Positions 1-6,130 of a stretch of DNA of 35,799 nt are shown here, one piece after another. The number at the start of each line of letters is the position of its first letter. Positions within the stretch are counted from its first letter, which is position 1. Under the pieces are notes generated by a model, which was given only the letters and a program-made list of their open reading frames with translations, had not been told where the DNA came from and did not search any database. Position numbers and translations under genes: made by a program. Location of the stretch: positions 1 to 35,799 of IMG/VR virus record IMGVR_UViG_3300037316_000006. The stretch is one strand, 5' to 3'. This DNA comes from a virus.

Positions 1-290
1 TATTGTTTATTGATATTGGTTTTAGTGATCTTTGGAAATCAGGTTTAATTATTAAGGGCACATCAACAAGCGCTCCAACAGAAACAGATGATAGAAATGA
101 CCATATATTTAAACAAACAATAACATTACAAATAAGGAATGAATGGAGGAGACAGATCCCAATTAAAAATATAATAGATGTAATAAATTTTGGAATACAG
201 TTTGGCGGCACAACCCCCGCTACACCAATTGCGGTTAATTTGACAATTAATACAGACGAAACATTGTCAGATATGTTGGCAAATCTATAA
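1..290 (+). CDS. Unrecognised tail/neck-region protein, 5'-truncated
   Basis: This is the C-terminal part of a gene whose start lies outside the window. The frame is open from base 3 to the TAA at 288-290, about 95 residues. A TTG at base 3 could be read as a start, but it has no ribosome-binding site in view, so I treat the gene as partial. The visible protein has an Arg/Trp-containing stretch (NEWRRQIPIKNIIDVINFG) followed by a beta-like Thr/Pro/Val segment and the C-terminus DMLANL. I do not recognise a family. Because it sits just upstream of the sheath gene, where phages often encode neck, tail-completion or tail-terminator proteins, such a role is possible, but this rests on position only. 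Confidence 0.55.
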   Translation, partial: LFIDIGFSDLWKSGLIIKGTSTSAPTETDDRNDHIFKQTITLQIRNEWRRQIPIKNIIDVINFGIQFGGTTPATPIAVNLTINTDETLSDMLANL

Positions 291-388
291 ACATGTAACG
301 GAAATACAAAAATTAGGCATAAAAAGAGATAGTAAATAGATAGCGAATAAATGGCAATAATACGACATTTTACTAACAAGGACTTTAT

Positions 389-3300
389 ATGAGCAACATA
401 TCAGGCGCACAAGGAGCATTACCAGGCGTACTTACAAACGTCGTAACACAGAGCGCCAATGCTTCTGTTCCAGGCGGCATTCGAGTCTCCGCAATAATAG
501 GCCAGGGAGCAAGAAGTGATGTCATAGTTGCATCGGCTAATGGTAACGGAAATGATGGTTTAAACACAACCTATACTGGCACTAACGGATCAGATGGAAG
601 GCATTTTCTATTAGATTTTTTTCCTGTAATTAAAAATAGAACTCAGCTATTTAAAAATGGCACCCCTCTAATAGGATTAGAAGAGCCAATACCAGTAGGA
701 TCATTTAGTGATTCTTATGATTATGTATTAGATATTACAACTGGAGAGATTGAATTACAAACTGCGCATCTTGTTGATCAGGGAGGAAGTTTTTTTACTA
801 ATGGTTTAACTAACGTTGGCCAAGGATCTCTTCAAAATTTATTATTGAAAGATGCTAACGCTCCAACAGAAACTTGGACAATAAAATGCGTTTCGGTACA
901 AAGAAATAATCTAAATGTCCCAATAGCATCGACAGCAAATTTCGTGGCTTTCGGTTCAGTATCAGGCAATGTTGTTGATCAATATGGAAATACTGTAGTT
1001 TGGGTGGCTAATAATACGATTGCGACAAACAGTATATTAAGTTTTAGTATACTTGAAACAGCTCCACCATTTCGTGAAGGAGATTATTTCACGGTTAAGA
1101 TTGCATCTGGTGTTCTCGTAAGAGGTAATAGCTTAACTGCATCATATATTGCAGTTGACGATATTAATAATCCTACATTTTTATCTAGTGAACCACAAAT
1201 TCAAACAAATTATGGTAAGCCAAGTCTTTCCAATACCCTGTCACTAGGTTGCCAATTAGCATTTTCAAATCAAACACCTGGTATAATGTGTGTTGAAGCT
1301 GCTCCACCACTACCAAGACGAGTTTCTTACGAATTAGAAACTAATTTTAATGCTACTTCCGTAAACTGTAATGATTTCGTAATTCCCCTTCCATTGGGCG
1401 TATCACCAGATCCCAACTCACAAATACACGTTTTCGTTACTAACCCATCTACTGGTATTGAAACACAACTTCTGCCTAATAAGTTCCCATTTTTCACTCT
1501 TGGTACTGGAGGTAATCCTGCAACTTGCACATTTGTTTTTGATAATACCATTGCTCCTGGCGGAAATTCATTCTCATATTCTGTTAATACAACAAATGCA
1601 ACAATTGGTTTCGCGCAAGATGGGTATCTAAACGCATCTCTAACATCACCAACAAACGCAGCATTTTCTTCGAACACAATTACATTTGAACAATCAAATG
1701 TCGGACAAACACTAACTATAATTGATGCCAATAACCCAGCAAACGTAGGATCTTTTGGTATAACATCTGTTTCTGGCGGAGTCGCTACAATTTCTGCTTT
1801 AGCCACACCACCTTTTGCAGATTTCGTTAATATTGGAGACACAACACTTGCAGCAGGATCATATAGTGCAGTTCTACCACAAGCAATAATTAATGTAGGA
1901 TCAACTACTGGTCTATATAATCCAAATGTTCCAGCAGGAGGAGCACCTGGAGTAATTTATGTAGCAAATACACTTGGCGCTGTTCAAACTATAACATATA
2001 CTGGGGTTACATCAACTTCATTTACTGGTTGTACTGGTGGAACTGGTACTCTTCCAACAGGCGCAGGAAAACAAGTTGGCAATGCATCGTTCCAACTAAT
2101 TAATTCACTATTTGGTACTCCTGTTCCAAATGCAGCTGGAGTTCTAACAATTGCTGCAGTTGCTGGTACTGGAACAGCAAACGTTATATCATCTGTTGAC
2201 ATAACATCATACTTTGTAAACGGATATCAGCTACTTATAAATTATCCAAACAGCCCAATAGCAACAATTGATACGCAGGGTGGGGGATATCCACTTGATT
2301 CAGGATTATTTGATGTTGTTGGCGCTATATCATCAACAGCATTCACAATAACTAAATCTTTCGTTTCTGAACACAATCTAAAATTCGAAGTAGTAGATAC
2401 AACACAAACTTCTGATTATCTAGTACTTAATCACAATATAGTTCCAAATGGTAATTCACTACGGGTTACAATAGTTGACGTCAAAGATGCAGCATTTTTC
2501 GATGCCGGTTGGGAACTAGCTCTCGCATCTCTAGAAACACAGGAAATAGATATTCTTGTTACATTGCCACTACAAACTATTTCTGTTATATTCCAAAATG
2601 CACTAAATCATTGTTTGGAAATGAGCAATATACTTAATAGAAAGGAACGTGTATTGTTCTTGGGCGCAATTAATGGCCTAATTCCTGCTAACCTTACTGG
2701 AGCACAATTGGCAGCAGTTGAAAGCCTTGGAGTGCTAGAAGGAATTCAGGGAAATACGGTTGCAGAAATTCTTGCTGGAGACACAGAAGACTTGGCAAAT
2801 TATAGTGTACCAAATGCATATGGTGAAACTTATCGCGCAGTATATTTCTTTCCAGATCAAATCGTTGTTCAAGTTGGATCAGATAATCAGATAATTGATG
2901 GTTTCTATATTGCTGCCGCCGCTGCTGGGTACATGAGTGGACAAGCCAATGTTGCAATTCCACTAACAAATAAGGTTTTGAGCGGGTTTACAATATTGAA
3001 CAACAGAACATACAATAATACAACATTGATGCAGTTAGCCGCTGCCGGTGTAACGACTCTTGCACCAGTTGCCGGCGGAGGAAATGTACTGTGGGGCTTA
3101 ACAACTACACAAAGCGGATTCCCACAAGAACAGGAAATTTCGGTTGTATTTATCAGAGATCGTGTTGCAAAGAGTTTAAGAACAGGCTTCAAAGGCTTCA
3201 TTGGAAATCCAGAAGATTCAGATACACAGAGTACCCTAATGGCAAGAGCCGTGTCGTTGCTTAATTCGTTCATCGCTGGTAATTTGATATTGAGCTGGAG

Positions 3301-3412
3301 CGCATTGACGGTAGCACAAGATCTTGTAGAACCAAGGCAATGGAATATAAGTTGTGTTGTGGTTGCCGTCGAGCCGATCAACTGGATTTTTATAACTGTT
3401 GGTATTAGTTAA
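389..3412 (+). CDS. Contractile tail sheath protein (oversized, 1007 aa)
   Basis: This is the protein that polymerises around the tail tube and contracts to drive it through the host envelope. The C-terminal third (from about residue 750) reads like the conserved sheath core: an alpha/beta part with QANVAIPLTNKVLSGFTIL, a VVFIRDRVAKSLRTGFKGFIG helix region, and a final strand pair around EPRQWNISCVVVAVEPINW ending four residues from the C-terminus, as in sheath proteins that exchange C-terminal arms. At 1007 residues it is far longer than T4 gp18 (about 660). The extra length is beta-rich insertion between about residues 150 and 700. One part, with SFTGCTGGTG near residue 555, resembles a small domain common in phage structural proteins. 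Another, at residues 395-470, is a module repeated in other genes here. The start has a good AAGGA site 6 nt upstream. The tube gene follows after 20 nt. Confidence 0.9.
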   Translation: MSNISGAQGALPGVLTNVVTQSANASVPGGIRVSAIIGQGARSDVIVASANGNGNDGLNTTYTGTNGSDGRHFLLDFFPVIKNRTQLFKNGTPLIGLEEPIPVGSFSDSYDYVLDITTGEIELQTAHLVDQGGSFFTNGLTNVGQGSLQNLLLKDANAPTETWTIKCVSVQRNNLNVPIASTANFVAFGSVSGNVVDQYGNTVVWVANNTIATNSILSFSILETAPPFREGDYFTVKIASGVLVRGNSLTASYIAVDDINNPTFLSSEPQIQTNYGKPSLSNTLSLGCQLAFSNQTPGIMCVEAAPPLPRRVSYELETNFNATSVNCNDFVIPLPLGVSPDPNSQIHVFVTNPSTGIETQLLPNKFPFFTLGTGGNPATCTFVFDNTIAPGGNSFSYSVNTTNATIGFAQDGYLNASLTSPTNAAFSSNTITFEQSNVGQTLTIIDANNPANVGSFGITSVSGGVATISALATPPFADFVNIGDTTLAAGSYSAVLPQAIINVGSTTGLYNPNVPAGGAPGVIYVANTLGAVQTITYTGVTSTSFTGCTGGTGTLPTGAGKQVGNASFQLINSLFGTPVPNAAGVLTIAAVAGTGTANVISSVDITSYFVNGYQLLINYPNSPIATIDTQGGGYPLDSGLFDVVGAISSTAFTITKSFVSEHNLKFEVVDTTQTSDYLVLNHNIVPNGNSLRVTIVDVKDAAFFDAGWELALASLETQEIDILVTLPLQTISVIFQNALNHCLEMSNILNRKERVLFLGAINGLIPANLTGAQLAAVESLGVLEGIQGNTVAEILAGDTEDLANYSVPNAYGETYRAVYFFPDQIVVQVGSDNQIIDGFYIAAAAAGYMSGQANVAIPLTNKVLSGFTILNNRTYNNTTLMQLAAAGVTTLAPVAGGGNVLWGLTTTQSGFPQEQEISVVFIRDRVAKSLRTGFKGFIGNPEDSDTQSTLMARAVSLLNSFIAGNLILSWSALTVAQDLVEPRQWNISCVVVAVEPINWIFITVGIS
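1571..1801 (+). repeat. Recurrent virion module, copy 1 (in the sheath)
   Basis: Sheath residues about 395-471. The pattern is: a strand, then AQDGYLNAS, then an Ala/Phe/Ser segment, then VGQTLTIID, then an Asn-Gly turn with SFGITSVSGGVATIS. The same order (x-DG-Y/I, A-x-F-x-S, G/D-T-I/L-x-I, N-x-G-x-F-x-I, I-T/S-I) occurs in three other places in the window. This copy is the most diverged of the four, so its membership is the least certain. Confidence 0.45.
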
Positions 3413-3432
3413 ATAGGATTATGGAGAATTAA

Positions 3433-4053
3433 ATGGCATTACTACCGCTTCAAACAGGATCAATCATATTAGGGCCTAACGGGCGCGACGCTACGTTTAC
3501 TGGTATAAGCACGAATATTATTATTAAAGTAGGCGGTAACGCAATTGGTGCAATAAAAAGTATTAAAATTACAGAAGCAAGAAGTATTGGTATGGTAGAT
3601 GAAGTTGGAACCGACGGACATATTGATAGCGTTCCAACAAAATCTACTGATATCAGCGGATCTTGCCAGCGTACACGTTTCGATCTAATGAGAATTACAG
3701 AGGCATTTTCTCGCGACTTCCTACATGTGACGGCACAACGTATTCCATTCGATATCGACATATATGATAATTGGAATGGTAGCGGTCCAAATAGCATAAT
3801 TACAACAGTAAAAAATGTGTGGATTAAAACATTGGATTATACATATCAAAGTCAAGATTGGATTATAGTAGACGATATGTCATTTGAAGCAGAAACTATA
3901 TATTCAACACTTAATGGTGGCCCTGCTGCTACTGGTGGAAATAGAGGAATAATCTTGCAGCAAAATCCAATTGAACAGCAGGCCGACGTAGGTATGAGAC
4001 GTGGCGCCCTCGATGTGCCAGGACTTTTTTCCGATTATTTCACTAATCCTTAA
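3433..4053 (+). CDS. Tail tube protein
   Basis: A 206-residue protein directly downstream of the sheath, which is the usual place and size for the myovirus tail tube (compare T4 gp19, about 160 aa). It stacks as rings to form the DNA channel inside the sheath. The sequence alternates short beta strands with one helix (RTRFDLMRITEAFSRDFLHV, about residues 82-101) and contains IPFDIDIYDNW and WIKTLDYTYQSQDWIIVDDMSF, consistent with the single-domain tube fold. A GGAGA site lies 5 nt before the ATG. The C-terminal 40 residues (Gly/Gln-rich, then GALDVPGLFSDYF) look extended. The identification rests mainly on gene order plus fold-like pattern; I see no family-specific catalytic motif, and none is expected. 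Confidence 0.8.
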   Translation: MALLPLQTGSIILGPNGRDATFTGISTNIIIKVGGNAIGAIKSIKITEARSIGMVDEVGTDGHIDSVPTKSTDISGSCQRTRFDLMRITEAFSRDFLHVTAQRIPFDIDIYDNWNGSGPNSIITTVKNVWIKTLDYTYQSQDWIIVDDMSFEAETIYSTLNGGPAATGGNRGIILQQNPIEQQADVGMRRGALDVPGLFSDYFTNP

Positions 4054-4180
4054 TATAGTGATTATATAATCTAATAATCAATTCCTTAAAATCCTGCTCA
4101 GAATAGTCTAATTTTGCCGTATTGCATTGTTTACAACACGGAACAACATTATCAATAATATAACCATTTATTCGTTCTTG
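4043..4180 (-). pseudogene. Remnant of an HNH homing-type endonuclease (C-terminal end only)
   Basis: Read on the minus strand, 45 codons are open between a TGA at 4181-4183 and a TAG at 4043-4045. They encode a run containing INGYIIDNVVPCCKQCN, then TAKLDYSEQDFKELIIRLYN. This is the typical C-terminal half of small phage and mobile HNH endonucleases (pattern GY-x-x-DNVVPCC-x-x-CN-x-x-K followed by a short helix). There is no start codon in this frame, and the N-terminal half (the usual zinc ligands and LDRI segment) is missing. A possible scrap, LILLDKNE, is seen just upstream in another frame, which would fit decay by frameshift. The fragment overlaps the last 11 bases of the tube gene and stops where the muramidase gene begins. 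It is almost certainly non-functional. Confidence 0.7.
4060..4071. repeat. A+T-rich perfect 12-bp palindrome after the tube gene
   Basis: GATTATATAATC is its own reverse complement and begins 6 nt after the tube stop codon. It lies inside the HNH remnant, so it may simply be leftover coding sequence. It lacks the G+C stem and T-run of an intrinsic terminator. It partly resembles the TGATATATA motif found in other gaps. Confidence 0.3.
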
Positions 4181-4235
4181 TCAAGCAAAATCAACCAACC
4201 AATAAAATAGCATACCATTATAGAAAAGGATTATA

Positions 4236-5069
4236 ATGGCTAATTATTTTAAGGGGTTTGATATAAGCTCAATGCAAGGATATCCAATAAACTTTAATGC
4301 AGTAAAAAATGCAGGATATGATTTTTGCATATTTAGAAATGGTATTGGAAATGACGGTCATGATGCTTATTATTCGAAATATTTAACTGCCGCCGCTGCT
4401 GCAGGAGTATATACTGCGTGTTATAATTTCATTTATCCTCTACCAACTGACAATGTTCACGCTAATAGAGACCCTATTGATCAGGCAAAACTTCATTATT
4501 CAACCTCTGAAGGGCAACCAAATTTTGTTGATGCAGAATGGCCAGCACCAATTGATTTTGCTAAATGGGGAGTTAATGCAACATTTATAAACCAATGGAT
4601 GCTGGCATATCTACAAGAATACGAGAGTTTAAGTGGTCAGCAGCCTATAATTTATACATATCCGGATTGGGCGGCTAATGTCCATTTTGAGCCAGCATTC
4701 GCAAATTATAGGCTTTGGATAGCATCATATACAACAACGCCATATATTCCTAAGCCTTGGACTGATTGGGCATTTTGGCAGAATAGCAGCGGGCCCGTTA
4801 AATTACCAGGCACCAATATTGCTGTTGATACTGATTTTGCAAAAGATCTGTCTTTATGGACTTCTTCTCCGGTTGTAGTACCACCTCCAGTGCCGGTTGT
4901 TAATACGCCACCGCCACCACCAGTACCTGTTACTCCTCCACAACCGCCTCCAGTCGTTGTTTTGCCTCCACCACCTCCTCCAGTGCCAGCTCCAGTACCG
5001 GTTGTTTCAAACATATTTACAATAATATGGAACTTCATTACAAATCTTTTTAGAAATCGAAATATTTAA
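4236..5069 (+). CDS. GH25-type muramidase with proline-rich linker and hydrophobic C-terminal tail
   Basis: A peptidoglycan-cleaving N-acetylmuramidase of the glycoside hydrolase 25 family, acting either as endolysin or as a tail-associated lysin. Residues 1-210 carry the family pattern: GFDISSMQG at the N-terminus (Asp9), the barrel strands YDFCIFRNGIG and VYTACYNFIYPLP, the acidic catalytic pair in FVDAEWPAP (Asp99 and Glu101), then QQPIIYTYPDWA, YRLWIASYTT, WTDWAFWQNS and AVDTDFAKD. Residues 212-258 are almost only Pro and Val (a rigid linker), followed by a hydrophobic/aromatic helix NIFTIIWNFITNLF and the basic end RNRNI. There is no signal peptide. AAAGGA lies 5 nt before the ATG. It interrupts the usual tube-to-chaperone order, next to an HNH remnant, which suggests acquisition. 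I am sure of the family and unsure whether it acts in entry or lysis. Confidence 0.85.
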   Translation: MANYFKGFDISSMQGYPINFNAVKNAGYDFCIFRNGIGNDGHDAYYSKYLTAAAAAGVYTACYNFIYPLPTDNVHANRDPIDQAKLHYSTSEGQPNFVDAEWPAPIDFAKWGVNATFINQWMLAYLQEYESLSGQQPIIYTYPDWAANVHFEPAFANYRLWIASYTTTPYIPKPWTDWAFWQNSSGPVKLPGTNIAVDTDFAKDLSLWTSSPVVVPPPVPVVNTPPPPPVPVTPPQPPPVVVLPPPPPPVPAPVPVVSNIFTIIWNFITNLFRNRNI

Positions 5070-5105
5070 TATACTATTTCTTTCAAATAATTTAATCTGC
5101 TGATA

Positions 5106-5130
5106 TAGTAGTATATATAGGAGACTACTA
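5106..5130 (+). promoter_or_regulatory. Hairpin displaying the Shine-Dalgarno site of the tail chaperone gene
   Basis: TAGTAGT (5106-5112) pairs perfectly with ACTACTA (5124-5130), leaving an 11-nt loop ATATATAGGAG that contains the AGGAG ribosome-binding site. The 3' arm reaches the A of the ATG at 5130. The hairpin would hold the binding site single-stranded but could occlude the start codon. A 7-bp, mostly A-T stem is weak, so any effect on translation is inference. Confidence 0.4.
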
Positions 5131-5783
5131 TGGGATCATTTGATTCGCCAAATTTTAAGAGTAATATACCACAATCACAGCAAAATCCACTTCAGCAATT
5201 TACGGTTGGCCCACCAGATGAGGATTTACCAGCACAATCTCAAGCAGCTTCTACACGCACGACTAGTTTTGGCCCACCGCAACAAATACGCGATCTGTCT
5301 CCAAGTGAAGAAGAAGCTATGATGAGGGAGGCCAGAAGGCAAAAATTAGAGAATATAAATTCGCCAAAAATAGGGGATCTTGCCAAAAAGAGAATAGAAT
5401 TGCTTGCAGATATAGGGCGTTTAACAAAAGATGTAAAGATTGGTAATTACACATTTTCACTACGTACATTAAAAGCCAAAGAAACAAGGCAGGCAGCATT
5501 AAGTACATTTTCAACAGCAATTACTCAATTAGAAGCGTCTTATGAGGCGAGAAAACAACAATTAGCTCGTTCAATATTTAAAATTGATGGCGAAGATCTT
5601 GACATGATTATAGGAAACACAAGCTTGGAAGCACGAATGTCGTTTATAGAAGACAATTTGGAAGATATTGTTGTTGAAAAATTATGGGATGAATTTATTG
5701 CATTAAAAGAAGAAAGTAGAGTAAAATATGGTATCAATACTGTTAAGGATGTAGAGGAGGTGAGTGCAGACCTAAAAAAATAG
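5130..5783 (+). CDS. Tail assembly chaperone (gpG-like, upstream frame)
   Basis: A 217-residue, mostly helical, charged protein directly before the tape measure locus. This is the position of the lambda gpG and P2 gpE type chaperones, which coat the tape measure protein and recruit tube subunits; they are not in the finished virion. Residues 1-60 are Gln/Pro/Ser-rich and probably disordered. Residues 60-217 form helices (SPSEEEAMMREARRQK, a coiled stretch around LEASYEARKQQLARS, and EKLWDEFIALKEE). AGGAG lies 6 nt upstream of the ATG. The gene ends in CTA AAA AAA TAG, so its last codons form a -1 slippery heptamer, and a fraction of ribosomes should continue into the next frame. There is no strong sequence signature; the call rests on position and the frameshift. 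Confidence 0.8.
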   Translation: MGSFDSPNFKSNIPQSQQNPLQQFTVGPPDEDLPAQSQAASTRTTSFGPPQQIRDLSPSEEEAMMREARRQKLENINSPKIGDLAKKRIELLADIGRLTKDVKIGNYTFSLRTLKAKETRQAALSTFSTAITQLEASYEARKQQLARSIFKIDGEDLDMIIGNTSLEARMSFIEDNLEDIVVEKLWDEFIALKEESRVKYGINTVKDVEEVSADLKK

Positions 5784-5808
5784 TAAAGGAACCTGATCAT
5801 AGGTTCCT
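5754..5808 (+). promoter_or_regulatory. -1 programmed ribosomal frameshift element
   Basis: Three parts are visible. (1) The slippery heptamer A_AAA_AAA at 5774-5780 is in the zero frame (CTA AAA AAA) and is followed at once by the TAG stop. (2) A perfect 8-bp hairpin follows: AGGAACCT at 5787-5794, loop GATCAT, AGGTTCCT at 5801-5808, starting 6 nt after the heptamer. (3) A Shine-Dalgarno-like GAGGAGG lies at 5754-5760, 13 nt upstream of the heptamer, reminiscent of the stimulatory element of E. coli dnaX. After slipping, translation continues from 5780 (ATA GTA AAG ...) with no stop until 6130, giving a fusion of 333 residues (217 + 116). This matches the G/GT and E/E' arrangement of tail chaperones. 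The 7-A run could also allow transcriptional slippage. Confidence 0.88.
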
Positions 5809-5815
5809 GTGGTTT

Positions 5816-6130
5816 ATGTGTAAAACGTTCCAAAAATTTCCAGACGATCCAGAAATTGAAAATATGGATCCAATTATGAGAGCATGGATGTTTCACAATT
5901 GGGTTGAAGATTTTTTCGACGAACATAAAACACTAGAAAATCAAGGCTATTTAATAGGGTCATTTATAAATCCAGAGTTGGTAAGAAAGGCGCTTGGTGC
6001 TGGGAGCGAGACATTCATATCAAGCGATGAAGAATTTGATGCGTTGTCTGAAAGAATTAGAGAGGAAGGCAAACAACAGGATAAGAAATTAAAAAAACGA
6101 AAACGTAAGCTAAAACTTAAAGGGCAATAA
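5816..6130 (+). CDS. Tail assembly chaperone extension (gpT-like), made by -1 frameshift
   Basis: This is the downstream part of the chaperone pair. Its reading frame is open from 5780, which is where the -1 slip from the upstream gene enters. The ATG at 5816 has no Shine-Dalgarno site and its upstream region is occupied by the frameshift hairpin, so expression as a fusion is more likely than independent initiation. The residues include an acidic/aromatic helix (RAWMFHNWVEDFFDEHK), then GYLIGSFINPELVRKAL, and a very basic C-terminus (KKLKKRKRKLKLKGQ). In lambda the T-like part recruits the tube protein; here that is by analogy. The stop overlaps the tape measure start (TAATG), which indicates translational coupling. 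Confidence 0.8.
   Translation: MCKTFQKFPDDPEIENMDPIMRAWMFHNWVEDFFDEHKTLENQGYLIGSFINPELVRKALGAGSETFISSDEEFDALSERIREEGKQQDKKLKKRKRKLKLKGQ

Noticed and set aside
291-388. Leader before the sheath gene as a promoter
   Set aside because: A 98-base A+T-rich gap with only the AAGGA ribosome-binding site clearly visible. The TGATATATA motif is absent and there is no convincing -35/-10 pair.
1327-1842. Minus-strand open frame of 171 codons inside the sheath gene
   Set aside because: It lies wholly opposite a convincing sheath coding frame, has no ribosome-binding site and no domain, and is a composition shadow. The same applies to the minus-strand frames at 2905-3381, 3450-3797, 5540-5926 and 6288-6617.
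4054-4235. Possible transcription terminator after the tube gene
   Set aside because: The palindrome there is all A-T apart from its ends and is not followed by a T-run. The stretch is better explained as the HNH remnant plus the GH25 leader.
4706-5038. Minus-strand Gly/Thr-rich frame
   Set aside because: It is the antisense reading of the Pro/Val linker of the GH25 protein; Pro codons read backwards give Gly. It is not a gene.
5140-5322. Plus-strand 60-codon frame inside the chaperone gene
   Set aside because: An out-of-frame overlap with no ribosome-binding site and a shuffled-looking composition.
5787-5808. The 8-bp hairpin as an intrinsic terminator
   Set aside because: There is no T-run after it, and it sits 6 nt after a slippery heptamer inside an open -1 frame, so the frameshift role explains it much better.
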